A stretch of DNA of 64,000 bases. Origin: Nocardia australiensis (GTDB lineage Bacteria; Actinomycetota; Actinomycetes; Mycobacteriales; Mycobacteriaceae). The DNA lies in assembly GCF_020733705.1 (NCBI RefSeq), contig NZ_JAJFZM010000001.1, positions 2,604,001 through 2,668,000 on the forward strand, written 5' to 3'. Position numbers and translations under genes: made by a program. Below are positions 52,715 to 61,126 of this stretch, piece after piece (the stretch's first letter is position 1; every line of letters begins with the position of its first letter). The notes under the pieces are model-generated. The model did no database searches. It had not been told where the DNA came from and saw nothing but the letters and a program-made list of their open reading frames with translations.

Positions 52715-54253
52715 ATGATGAAAACGGACTCGACCCGCCGCTGGCTGGCGCTCGGCGCGCTGGCGATCGCGATGTTGACGATCGGCCTCGACATGACCGT
52801 GCTGACGGTCGCGCTCCCCACTCTCGCCGTTGACCTGAACGCGAATAGCGGTGCGCTGCAATGGTTCAGCACCGCATACACGCTCGCGCTGGCTGCGGTG
52901 ATGCTGCCCGCGGGCGCGCTGGGTGACCGCTACGGACGCAAGAAGATCCTGCTCGGCGCACTGGTGCTGTTCGGCGCAGCCTCGCTGGCATGCACGTTTG
53001 CCACCTCCGCGGGGGAGTTGATCGCGGCACGGGTGGTGCTCGGCGTCGCGGCGGCGGCAATGATGCCGTTGTCGATGGCGGTGCTGCCGGTGCTGTTCGG
53101 GAACCCCGCTGAACGAGCCAGGGCCATGAATATCTGGATCACCTCGTCGGCGCTCGGGTTACCGCTCGGCCCGATCCTCGGCGGCTGGCTGATCGATAAT
53201 TTCTGGTGGGGCTCGGTCTTCCTCATCAATGTGCCGATGGTGGTGATCGGTGTGGTCGCCGTCGCGGCCCTTGTCCCGGAATCACGCAACCCGGACCAGC
53301 GCCCACCGGATCTGCCGGGCACCGTGCTCTCGGTGGTCGGAATGCTTGGTGTGACTTACGGATTTATCCGTCTCGGCGACGAGGGCTGGGGTGATGGCAT
53401 CAGCTGGGCCGTGCTGGCCGCCGGTGCCGTGGTGCTCGCATTGTTCGTTGGGTGGCAGCGTCGGGCGGCCATGCCGCTGATCGACCTCGGGCTGTTCAGC
53501 AGTCGTGGCTTCCGCTGGGGTGCGGTATTCGCGGTGCTCATCACCTTCGGCATGTTCGGGCTGTTCTTCACCGTGCCGCAGTACTACCAGGCGGTGCTCG
53601 GCACCGACGCCCTCGGCAGTGGTCTGCGCCTGCTACCCATGATCGGTGGGCTGCTTGTCGGATCGCGCCTGAGCGACCGGCTGCTTCCGAAGCTCGGGGT
53701 CCGCACGATGGTGGCTTCGGCGCTGGTCGTGCTCGCGGTCGGCCTCGGTTTGGGCGCGCTGACCACCGCCGATGGGGCGTACTGGTTCACCGCGATCTGG
53801 ATCGCCCTGGTCGGCGCGGGTATGGGGTTGGGGCTGCCGGTCAGCATGGCGGCCGCGATGAACGATCTCGAGGTGGCGCGCGCGGGCATGGGATCGGCGC
53901 TGCTGCAGGCGCTGCGACAGGCTGCGGGCACGATCGCGGTGGCGTTGCTCGGCACCGTGCTAGCCACCGTCTACCGCGGCGAACTCGGTGATCTGAATGT
54001 CGGTCCGGTCGGTGACAGCGTTAATTCCGGTGTGGCCGTTGCGAAGTCGACCGGAGATTCTGACCTGCTCGGGCACGTCCAGTCAGCGTTCGTCGGTGGG
54101 ATGGACGCCATGCTGTGGGTGTGTACGGCGATCTGTGTCCTCGCGTTCGGGCTGGCGCTCTGGGCGTTGCCGCGCCGGTCGCCGAAGGACCTCGAAGCGA
54201 CACCTGCGGCGGGCCTGGCCGTGGATGCGTCAGAATCGACACATGTCGGTTGA
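52715..54253 (+). CDS. MFS transporter, DHA2 (EmrB/QacA, 14-helix) family
   Basis: 512 residues with 14 predicted helices. LDMTVLTVALPTLAVDLNAN (motif D1) and GALGDRYGRKKILLGAL (motif A) are clear; GPILGGWLIDNFWWGSVFLINVP is motif C. A drug exporter by proton antiport. Two ATGs (52715, 52718) follow GGAGAG. Overlaps the downstream tetR by 11 bases, so the pair is one unit controlled by the operator upstream. Confidence 0.95.
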   Translation: MMKTDSTRRWLALGALAIAMLTIGLDMTVLTVALPTLAVDLNANSGALQWFSTAYTLALAAVMLPAGALGDRYGRKKILLGALVLFGAASLACTFATSAGELIAARVVLGVAAAAMMPLSMAVLPVLFGNPAERARAMNIWITSSALGLPLGPILGGWLIDNFWWGSVFLINVPMVVIGVVAVAALVPESRNPDQRPPDLPGTVLSVVGMLGVTYGFIRLGDEGWGDGISWAVLAAGAVVLALFVGWQRRAAMPLIDLGLFSSRGFRWGAVFAVLITFGMFGLFFTVPQYYQAVLGTDALGSGLRLLPMIGGLLVGSRLSDRLLPKLGVRTMVASALVVLAVGLGLGALTTADGAYWFTAIWIALVGAGMGLGLPVSMAAAMNDLEVARAGMGSALLQALRQAAGTIAVALLGTVLATVYRGELGDLNVGPVGDSVNSGVAVAKSTGDSDLLGHVQSAFVGGMDAMLWVCTAICVLAFGLALWALPRRSPKDLEATPAAGLAVDASESTHVG

Positions 54254-54848
54254 TTCACCTGGCGACGGGACCGTAGTGCAGGGCCTGCGCGAGCGGAAGA
54301 AGGAACGGACTCGCCGGACGATCCGTATGGAAGCGTTCCGGCTGTTCCGTGAGCAGGGTTACGCCGATACCACCGTGGAGCAGATTGCCGCTGCCGCGGA
54401 GGTCTCGCCGAGCACCTTCTTCCGCTACTTCCCAGCCAAGGAGCAGCTGGTGCTCGCCGACGACATCGATCCGCTGATGATCGAGGCACTGCGGGCACAG
54501 CCGCGAGACATTTCGCCGTTGGCCGCCTTCCGCGATGCCACCGTCGCCGTCTTCTCGAAACTTTCCCCGGCCGAGCTGGCCTTCGAGCAGGAGCGCCAAG
54601 CCCTGGTCTATCACGTTCCCGAGCTGCGATCGGCGATCGGCCTGGAGTTCCGGCGCAGCATCGATCTGGTCGCGGAACTCCTGGCGGATCACATCGGTCG
54701 GGACCCGGACGATTTCGAGGTTCGGGTTACCGCGGGCGCACTAGTCGGCGGTGCGCTCGGCGTCGCCGCCCACGGCCCGGTCAATGGCGACAATTTCGTC
54801 CGTGCGATAAATTTCCTCGAGGCCGGATTGCCGCTCGGCAAACAGTGA
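54243..54848 (+). CDS. TetR family regulator of the MFS exporter
   Basis: 201 residues. HTH RRTIRMEAFRLFREQGYADTTVEQIAAAAEVSPSTFFRYFPAKEQLVLAD; the C-terminal domain is TetR_C_17-like helical. ATG 54243 overlaps the MFS stop. Likely represses the operon through 52669-52704 and responds to a transported drug. Confidence 0.92.
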   Translation: MSVDSPGDGTVVQGLRERKKERTRRTIRMEAFRLFREQGYADTTVEQIAAAAEVSPSTFFRYFPAKEQLVLADDIDPLMIEALRAQPRDISPLAAFRDATVAVFSKLSPAELAFEQERQALVYHVPELRSAIGLEFRRSIDLVAELLADHIGRDPDDFEVRVTAGALVGGALGVAAHGPVNGDNFVRAINFLEAGLPLGKQ

Positions 54849-54915
54849 GCTACTGAATGGCGCTGAGCGCACATGCCGTGACTTGCCCGGGGGGTGAGCG
54901 GGCTTGCCCCGGCGC

Positions 54916-55803
54916 TCAGCCGGTCTCGGCGGCCGCGCGCAACGGGGTGTCGTCGTTCATGGTCGCGAAGAATCCGCCGATCACATCCTCGATCTCGGAA
55001 ACCGATTCGGCGCAATACAATTCGGGCTGATAGTGCGTGATGTCGTAGGTGGCGGTGCCCATCGCGACCACGTCCAGCGGGCGCAACCGCGCGTGCCGGA
55101 ACTCCTCGATCTCCCCATAGGACGACAGCAATCCGGCGCCGTAGCAACGGACCTCGCCGTGCTCGCGGACTACACCGAACTCCAGTGAGAACCAGAAGAC
55201 GTCGGCGAGGAACTTCAGCGCGGTATCGGTGTGGAGCCTGGCGACCGCGTCGCCGACCGTCTGGTAGATCGCGGCGAAGCGGGGGCTCGCGATCTGGTTG
55301 GCGTGACCGATGATCTCGTGAATAGCATCGGGTTCCGGTGTGTACAGCGGCGCCGAGTGATGCCGGATGTACTGGGTGGAGTGGAAGATTCGGTCGGCGA
55401 AGGACCCGAAGAACTCACGCAACGGCACCAAGCCTGCGGCCGGGACGTAGCTGAACCCGGTCAGCGGGGTCAGCGCCGCGGAGACCTCGTCCAATTGCGG
55501 GATGTGATCCTCCGGCAGGGCGAGCCGTGCCGACGCCTCGAGTACCTCGGTGCAGGCATGCTGCTGGTGTTTGCGGGCGAGCTCGGCGGACACGATTTGC
55601 CACACCCGCTGCTCCTCGTCGGTGTACTCGACGCGTGGCACTGGGTTGCCAGGGGTGTAATCCAATGCCTGCGCGGCGATGGCATTGCGGCGGGTCCGGT
55701 AGTCCGGGTCGTGGACGCCGGGATGCTCGTCGCTCAGGTGCACGGTGACATCGCCTTCGCCACTGCGCGTCACCGGCGAATACAGCTGAGCCTCAGTAAA
55801 CAT
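54916..55803 (-). CDS. phhA: Phenylalanine 4-monooxygenase
   Basis: 295 residues, pterin-dependent aromatic amino acid hydroxylase that converts phenylalanine to tyrosine. Iron ligands visible: the HEIIGH motif (DAIHEIIGHAN) and the later Glu in WFSLEFGVVREHG; the pterin region is GFSYVPAAGLVPLREFF. Start at 55803 (MFTEAQLYSPV). No pterin recycling enzyme nearby. Convergent with tetR; a stem with GCTGAGCG/CGCTCAGC spans 54859-54919. Confidence 0.93.
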   Translation of the reverse strand: MFTEAQLYSPVTRSGEGDVTVHLSDEHPGVHDPDYRTRRNAIAAQALDYTPGNPVPRVEYTDEEQRVWQIVSAELARKHQQHACTEVLEASARLALPEDHIPQLDEVSAALTPLTGFSYVPAAGLVPLREFFGSFADRIFHSTQYIRHHSAPLYTPEPDAIHEIIGHANQIASPRFAAIYQTVGDAVARLHTDTALKFLADVFWFSLEFGVVREHGEVRCYGAGLLSSYGEIEEFRHARLRPLDVVAMGTATYDITHYQPELYCAESVSEIEDVIGGFFATMNDDTPLRAAAETG

Positions 55804-56059
55804 GCTTCCAGGCAAGCACTGCTCGGGGTCGCCGACAACAAAAGCCGGCATAGCTGCACAAACTGACTAGCTGAGTCGGCGATCTCGCGTATCAACCGGC
55901 GCTGCGGGCGGATACAGCGCGACGATCTGATCATCCGTCGGCGGATCGAACCGGCGCCGGTCCCGCCGAGGCGACTGCGGGGACCGAGGGGACTGTCGAC
56001 GATTTGCCAGACATGAGCCAGTTCATGGCGCAAGATGGCGGCTGTATGAAGGAGGACGG

Positions 56060-56266
56060 ATGAGAACCGTGCGGATCGATCTCGACCAGAAACTGTTGGC
56101 GGCGGCCGCGTCCATCATGGGCACCGCGTCCAGTAACGCCACCATCAACGAGGCATTGCGTCGAATCGTGGTGCACGAGCGGCAACTTCGTCACCTGGAG
56201 AGGCTGGCCGCCAATATGTTGCGCGTGCTGCCCGGGCCGGAAGTCGTCACCGCCGCCGACCGCTAG
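56060..56266 (+). CDS. VapB-type (DUF2191) antitoxin-like protein without a toxin
   Basis: 68 residues. Ribbon-helix-helix sequence RTVRIDLDQKLLAAAASIMGTASSNATINEALRRIV, then a helix. This is the start of VapB antitoxins. AGGAGG precedes the ATG closely. No VapC PIN toxin follows: the next gene is radC, 76 bp on. It may be an orphan regulator or the remains of a pair. Confidence 0.8.
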   Translation: MRTVRIDLDQKLLAAAASIMGTASSNATINEALRRIVVHERQLRHLERLAANMLRVLPGPEVVTAADR

Positions 56267-56342
56267 TTACCGTCGGATCGGTAGCAGTGTCGGTGGGCGC
56301 TGGCATGATGCGGGGATCGCACCGCATTCGAGGGGGATTCCG

Positions 56343-57023
56343 ATGTCGGTACCCATTGCCAACCTGCCATTCGGTCAACGGCCACGTGAGCGCCTGCTCG
56401 CACTCGGCCCGCACGCGCTCAGCGATGGGGAGCTGCTGGCATTGCTGCTGCGTCAGGGGCGTCGCGGCGAGAGCGCGCTGGAAATGGCCATCGAACTGCT
56501 CGCCGAATACGGGGGACCGGCGGGGTTGGCCTGCGCGCGACCCGAGGAGTTGTCCCGGCGCAGCGGAGTCGGCGCCGCCAAGGCCGCCACGGTCATCGCC
56601 GCTTTCCAACTCGGTGCGCGAGCGCGCAACGGCCCCGAGCGCCTATTGCGGCTGGACGGCGCGGCCGACGTTGTCCGCGTCGCCCGCCCCATGTTCGCGG
56701 GAGCACGCGTCGAACGGCTGCTCATCCTCGTCTGCGATGCGCAGAATCAATTGCGGCAGAAGGTATTCGTGGCCGAGGGCGCAATCGATCAGGTCGCGCT
56801 GCCGGTCCGCGAAATCCTCAACACCGTGCTACGGCACGATGGGCGGGCCTTCGCCGTCGTCCACAATCACCCCTCCGGTGATCCGACGCCGAGTATCGAC
56901 GACCATCGCGCCACCACGTTGCTCATCGAAGCCGCGCATACCGTCGGTCTCCGCTTTCTCGACCATGTGGTGATCGCGGGGGAGCACTGGGCCAGCGCTA
57001 CACCCCTCGCCGGAACACCCTGA
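56343..57023 (+). CDS. radC: RadC family JAB/MPN-domain protein
   Basis: 226 residues. N-terminal helix-hairpin-helix part (LALLLRQGRRGESALEMAIELL, RRSGVGAAKAATVIAAFQLG), then the JAMM metal site: EGAIDQVALPVREILNTVL followed by HNHPSGDPTPSIDD. Named after DNA repair, but the role of RadC is still debated. ATG after a GGGGG stretch. No SOS box seen upstream. Seven bases before the FUSC gene. Confidence 0.93.
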   Translation: MSVPIANLPFGQRPRERLLALGPHALSDGELLALLLRQGRRGESALEMAIELLAEYGGPAGLACARPEELSRRSGVGAAKAATVIAAFQLGARARNGPERLLRLDGAADVVRVARPMFAGARVERLLILVCDAQNQLRQKVFVAEGAIDQVALPVREILNTVLRHDGRAFAVVHNHPSGDPTPSIDDHRATTLLIEAAHTVGLRFLDHVVIAGEHWASATPLAGTP

Positions 57024-57030
57024 ATTCGCG

Positions 57031-58749
57031 GTGTTCAATGGCTTGGTGGACGACGTGACCTTCGACGAGTCTCATCATCCGGTGCCCGCGCTGCCACGGC
57101 GGCGTTCGATGCTGTTCGGGGCGGCGCCGGTGGGGTGGCGATGGGCGGTCGCCATGCGTTCCGCCCTCGCCTTCGGCATTCCCGCCCTCATTGTGCTGGC
57201 CATCAGCGGTCCGGAGCACGCGATGGTCGTCGCGCTCGGTTCGTTCGCGGTCTTCTATGGCGAGGGACGCGCCTACCGAATGCGGTGGCGCGCTGTGTTA
57301 CTGGCCGGTGCCGGGCTGCTGACGGCCGCGGTGATCGGTGCCGAGGTCGGGGCGGGCGCTCTCGATCCGTGGCAGGCAGGCACGGCGTCGGCTGGGTTCG
57401 CGGATGTGGTGGTGCTGGCCGTAGTCGCCGTGATCACGACGTTCGTCATGGTCGCGAATAGGGCGGGACCCCCTGGCGTGCTGTTCTTCGCTTTGGCCTG
57501 TGCGGTCGCGATGCGAATGGCCATGGTGGGGGTGTCGGTGGCGACGATCGCCGGATACGCGGTCATCGGCGTCGCGAGTGCGGTGATCGTCTCGATGACG
57601 CCGATGCTGCGCGACCCGCACGCGCCGGAAAAGCAGGCCGTGGCAGCGGCGGCGCGGGCCGTCGAGACCTACGCCGAGCACCGTGAACGGGCTCGACCGG
57701 CCGCCGCCGCCAGGCATTCGGCGGGCACGGCGATACACGCGGCCTGGTCGGTGCTCCACGATGCCGGTCTGCCCGCACGCGAACCGGATTCGACGATCGT
57801 CCGGACGCTGCTTGCCGCACATCATCGCTTCGTCGGGTTGGCGGAAACGAAGTCCACGACCGGCGACGGTTCCGAGGTGATCCTCGATTCGTCCATACCG
57901 ATGACGTGGCCGACCATCGGCTTTCGACTGCGACGCTCGCTCACGATTCGTTCGCACGCGGTGATGTCGGCGCTGCGCACGCTGGTCGCGGCCCTGGTGG
58001 CCGGCGGTGTCAGCGTGGTGATCGACCTCGGCCGACCGGACTGGGCCGTGATCGCCGCGGTACTGGTGCTGAACCTCGGTCCCGACCGAATCGTCGGCAC
58101 CGTCCGGGCGTTGCACCGCGTCGGCGGCACGGTCATCGGCCTCGCGCTGTTCGCGGCGCTGTATGCGCTGGCACCGTCCGGGCTGGTATTGGTGCTGCTG
58201 CTCATAGCGCTGATGTTTCTCGTGGATATGCTCGTCGCCCGCAACTACGGCGTCGCCGTCATCTTCATTACCCCGTTGGCCCTGCTCATCAGTGGCTCAC
58301 TCGGCGGTCCGATAGCGGTGCCGATCCGCGAAAGGTTCATCGAGACACTGCTCGGCGCGGCGGTGGCCGTCGCGACCATGTGGGTGATCGTGCCCCGAGC
58401 GCACCGTCACGACCTGAGCTGGAACGAATCGCGGGTCCGGCGGGTGACGACGGACCTGATCGAGGTGCTGCGTACACAACCGCCGACCACGCCGGAGGCC
58501 ATGCGACTGCGCCGAGATCTACAGTTCGAACTCGTCGGCAACGACCTCAGCGGCGTCGCCGCCATCCGCGACGAGCCGGACTGGGGCCGCCGCCAGTGGG
58601 CGCAGCACGCACAGACAGGACGGACCGCCTACGACCTGCTCGCCGAATGCTGGGCAACCCCACCAGCCGAATTACTCGACGATCCTGACCGATGGGTGCG
58701 GCAGATCGAGGCCCTGGCGCACGCCGAGCGGGCCGCCGATCGGAGGTAG
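57031..58749 (+). CDS. FUSC family membrane protein (aromatic acid exporter-like)
   Basis: 572 residues in two membrane halves: residues ~35-190 (MRSALAFGIPALIVLAISG, VVALGSFAVFYGEGRAYRMRW) and ~310-450 (LRTLVAALVAGGVSVVIDLGRPDWAVIAAVLVLNLGPDRIVGTVRALHRVGGTVIGL), the second being the FUSC signature. Cytosolic helices follow. Family members export aromatic acids or fusaric acid. GTG 57031 is eight bases after the radC stop, so both may be co-transcribed. Confidence 0.88.
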   Translation: MFNGLVDDVTFDESHHPVPALPRRRSMLFGAAPVGWRWAVAMRSALAFGIPALIVLAISGPEHAMVVALGSFAVFYGEGRAYRMRWRAVLLAGAGLLTAAVIGAEVGAGALDPWQAGTASAGFADVVVLAVVAVITTFVMVANRAGPPGVLFFALACAVAMRMAMVGVSVATIAGYAVIGVASAVIVSMTPMLRDPHAPEKQAVAAAARAVETYAEHRERARPAAAARHSAGTAIHAAWSVLHDAGLPAREPDSTIVRTLLAAHHRFVGLAETKSTTGDGSEVILDSSIPMTWPTIGFRLRRSLTIRSHAVMSALRTLVAALVAGGVSVVIDLGRPDWAVIAAVLVLNLGPDRIVGTVRALHRVGGTVIGLALFAALYALAPSGLVLVLLLIALMFLVDMLVARNYGVAVIFITPLALLISGSLGGPIAVPIRERFIETLLGAAVAVATMWVIVPRAHRHDLSWNESRVRRVTTDLIEVLRTQPPTTPEAMRLRRDLQFELVGNDLSGVAAIRDEPDWGRRQWAQHAQTGRTAYDLLAECWATPPAELLDDPDRWVRQIEALAHAERAADRR

Positions 58750-58823
58750 TCGCAGGGGTATACGGTCCGGGCGTCGGCCGAACAGTTCGGCGTCGCCCCG
58801 CGCTGCCGCACCAGCGCGGTTGA

Positions 58824-59828
58824 TCAGAGCTCAGCGCCAGAGTTATGTGGTGCCACCGGTTTTCGCACATCTCGTCGTCGCACGGCTGGCATGCAGTAGT
58901 CCTCGAGCCGATCCGGGCCGGGGCCATCGCCTAAGGCGGAAATGAAGAGGAACAGATCGACCACCCACACTTTCAACAGTCGGCCGAACGAAGGGTGGGT
59001 GCCATCGTCGGGCCGGATGATGGTCAAGCCGAAGATCGCTTTGCCCACTGTTGTGTGGAAGACGGACTGGATGACGACTCGGTCGACAACGGATGCCGCC
59101 GCCCAGAAACCGGCAATCGCCAACGGATTGACCCCGAGGTGCTGCCAGTCGTGCCGTGCGATCGCATCCGGCGAAAGTTCAGGGCTCACCGCGATCGCGG
59201 CACCGAGGCCGCAACCGAGGTGCAGAATCCAATCGAGGAGCAAGGCGCAAGCACGACGAAGTCGACGTGGTGACGGATACCGGGGATCATCCCTCGCGCC
59301 ATGCGATTTCGGTTCGTCGTCCACCGGCCGCATGAACACCCCACCCTCCCGCGTTAGTTGGTACGCGGGAGTCGACGACCCATCTTGGTCGAGCCGACTA
59401 TTCGCCTTTCCCGACTGGTCCGTGACTTGCGGTGCCGGTCGGGAAGCCGACCGGTAGGCGTAACGGAGATCGCCACCGCCGGGGCGGGAGATCACACCGT
59501 ATTTCGTCGGGTCACCGGCGAACCAGATCTCGGAAGTATCGTGATTGACCAGCTTGCCCCGCTCGGTCGGCCAGGTACTGAGCAGGAGTCCGTAGTCCGG
59601 TGCGCCATGCGGGCCGAGGAGTTCCACCCATTCGTACGAGTCCGATGAAAGGTATCGGATAGGCCATGCGGTCCAGGGAAAGCGCCGCAGCGCCTTTCGT
59701 TTCCGATGCCCGATCCATGCGAACGGCAGGCCGACGACGGTGCCGATGACGAATACCGTGAAAGCCACGCCGGCACCATTGTCGCCCGCAATCTTCGCCG
59801 CGTGGTTCATCCCGGGTTGATCGAACAC
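58824..59828 (-). CDS. RDD family membrane protein, start codon missing or lost
   Basis: The called ORF (334 residues, GTG 59828) starts in the middle of a membrane helix. Upstream in the same frame the sequence reads TTAVRWPLFLAVIACGPVAVLLHR and continues open to a TAA at 60003-60005, without ATG, GTG or TTG. The true N-terminus was probably lost. The rest is a normal RDD domain: DDPRYPSPRRLRRACALLLDW, VIQSVFHTTVGKAIFGLTII and HPSFGRLLKVWVVDLFLF. An N-terminal domain of ~170 residues is extra compared with the paralogue at 50623. Confidence 0.7.
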   Translation of the reverse strand: MFDQPGMNHAAKIAGDNGAGVAFTVFVIGTVVGLPFAWIGHRKRKALRRFPWTAWPIRYLSSDSYEWVELLGPHGAPDYGLLLSTWPTERGKLVNHDTSEIWFAGDPTKYGVISRPGGGDLRYAYRSASRPAPQVTDQSGKANSRLDQDGSSTPAYQLTREGGVFMRPVDDEPKSHGARDDPRYPSPRRLRRACALLLDWILHLGCGLGAAIAVSPELSPDAIARHDWQHLGVNPLAIAGFWAAASVVDRVVIQSVFHTTVGKAIFGLTIIRPDDGTHPSFGRLLKVWVVDLFLFISALGDGPGPDRLEDYCMPAVRRRDVRKPVAPHNSGAEL

Positions 59829-60086
59829 TCGGTGCAGGAGGACGGCTACTGGCCCGCAAGCGATTACGGCGAGGAACAGCGGCCATCGGACAGCTGTGGT
59901 TCGGCGCAGCGCCGATCTGGTCGCGGGAAGAGTAGCGGCTGGAGGCGGTGGTGATGGGTCGATGACAGAATCCTCACAGGTCGAGCGACGACGTTCGGGC
60001 CATTACTTACAGAAGATATGGACGCGGCGACGACCGTGTCGGTTCCATCGGGGCGCAGACGAGTTTCGATGCACGGCACCGCAGTT

Positions 60087-60221
60087 CGGCCGGACGTCGG
60101 CTTTCAGAAGGGTGACGACGAGCCTGCGGCCGTCGCGTTCGGCATCCGCGACGAAGGTCTGGCGTGCGTCGTCGGTGACGCCGGTCTTGCCGCCGATCGC
60201 GCCCTCGTAGTTGTGGAGCAG
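60087..60221 (-). pseudogene. Fragment of a dacB-like D-Ala-D-Ala carboxypeptidase
   Basis: 45 codons encode [20 protein letters not shown] and [20 protein letters not shown], the K-T-G box region of an S11 carboxypeptidase. 39 of the 45 residues equal the intact gene at 51226-52533. No other part of the gene is visible on either side, so this is a small surviving piece of a decayed paralogue. It lies on the same strand and next to an RDD gene, as the intact one does. Confidence 0.85.
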
Positions 60222-60288
60222 CACGACGGCCGCGCTTTCGCTACGTGCACAACCACCCCGCAGGCAACCTGGACCCCAGCCTCGAATG

Positions 60289-60328
60289 ACGAAGGCCGCC
60301 TCCATCTTTCGATGGAGACGGCCTTCGT
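60289..60328 (-). terminator. Terminator of the sdh operon
   Basis: ACGAAGGCCG (60289-60298) with CGGCCTTCGT (60319-60328), and CTCCAT with ATGGAG inside; one mismatch, loop CTTTCG. It lies 25 bp past the sdhB stop on the minus strand. Confidence 0.85.
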
Positions 60329-60352
60329 GTGACTGAACCGAGGTTCGGTAGG

Positions 60353-61126
60353 TCAGCGGGCGAACAGCAACGCGCGCTTGACTTCCTGGATGGCCTTGGT
60401 GACCTCGATGCCTCGGGGGCAGGCGTCGGTGCAGTTGAAGGTGGTGCGGCAGCGCCAGACACCTTCGACGTCATTGAGGATGTCGAGGCGCTCGCGGGCG
60501 GCTTCGTCACGGCTGTCGAAGATGAAGCGGTGGGCGTTCACGATCGCGGCCGGGCCGAAGTAGCTGCCATCGGTCCAGTACACGGGGCACGAGGTGGTGC
60601 AGCAGGCGCAGAGGATGCACTTGGTGGTGTCGTCGAACCGGGCGCGGTCGGCCTGGCTCTGGATGCGTTCGCGGGTGGGCTCGTTACCCGAGGTGATCAG
60701 GTAGGGCTTCACCGCGCGGAACGCGTCGAAGAACGGCTCCATGTCCACCAGGAGGTCCTTCTCCACGGGCAGGCCGCGGATCGGCTCGACGGTGATGGTG
60801 ATGGACTTGCCGTCCTTGGGCAGCATGTCCTTCATCAGCACCTTGCAGGCCAGCCGGTTGACACCGTTGATCCGCATGGCGTCGGAGCCACACACACCAT
60901 GCGCACAGGAGCGCCGGAAGGTGAGAGTGCCGTCGAGGTAGGACTTGATGTACAGCAGCACGTTCAGGAAGCGGTCGGTCGGCAGGACCGGCACCTGGAA
61001 GGACTCCCAGTGCGCGCCCTTATCGTCCTCCGGGTTGAACCGGGCGATCTTGACGGTGACCATGACCGAACCGTCGGGGATCGGCGCCGGTTTCTGCGGT
61101 GCGGGTGCGTCGGCTACAGCAGTCAT
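60353..61126 (-). CDS. sdhB: Succinate dehydrogenase iron-sulfur subunit
   Basis: 257 residues. N-terminal 2Fe-2S ferredoxin domain ([22 protein letters not shown]) and C-terminal domain with 4Fe-4S ([12 protein letters not shown]) and 3Fe-4S ([14 protein letters not shown]) cluster ligands, all cysteines present. It passes electrons from SdhA flavin to quinone at SdhC/D. Shares one base with the sdhA stop (TGATG). Last gene of the operon. Confidence 0.97.
   Translation of the reverse strand: MTAVADAPAPQKPAPIPDGSVMVTVKIARFNPEDDKGAHWESFQVPVLPTDRFLNVLLYIKSYLDGTLTFRRSCAHGVCGSDAMRINGVNRLACKVLMKDMLPKDGKSITITVEPIRGLPVEKDLLVDMEPFFDAFRAVKPYLITSGNEPTRERIQSQADRARFDDTTKCILCACCTTSCPVYWTDGSYFGPAAIVNAHRFIFDSRDEAARERLDILNDVEGVWRCRTTFNCTDACPRGIEVTKAIQEVKRALLFAR

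Noticed and set aside
56287..56973. 228-residue plus-strand frame overlapping radC
   Set aside because: Out-of-frame shadow; the radC frame holds the JAMM motif.
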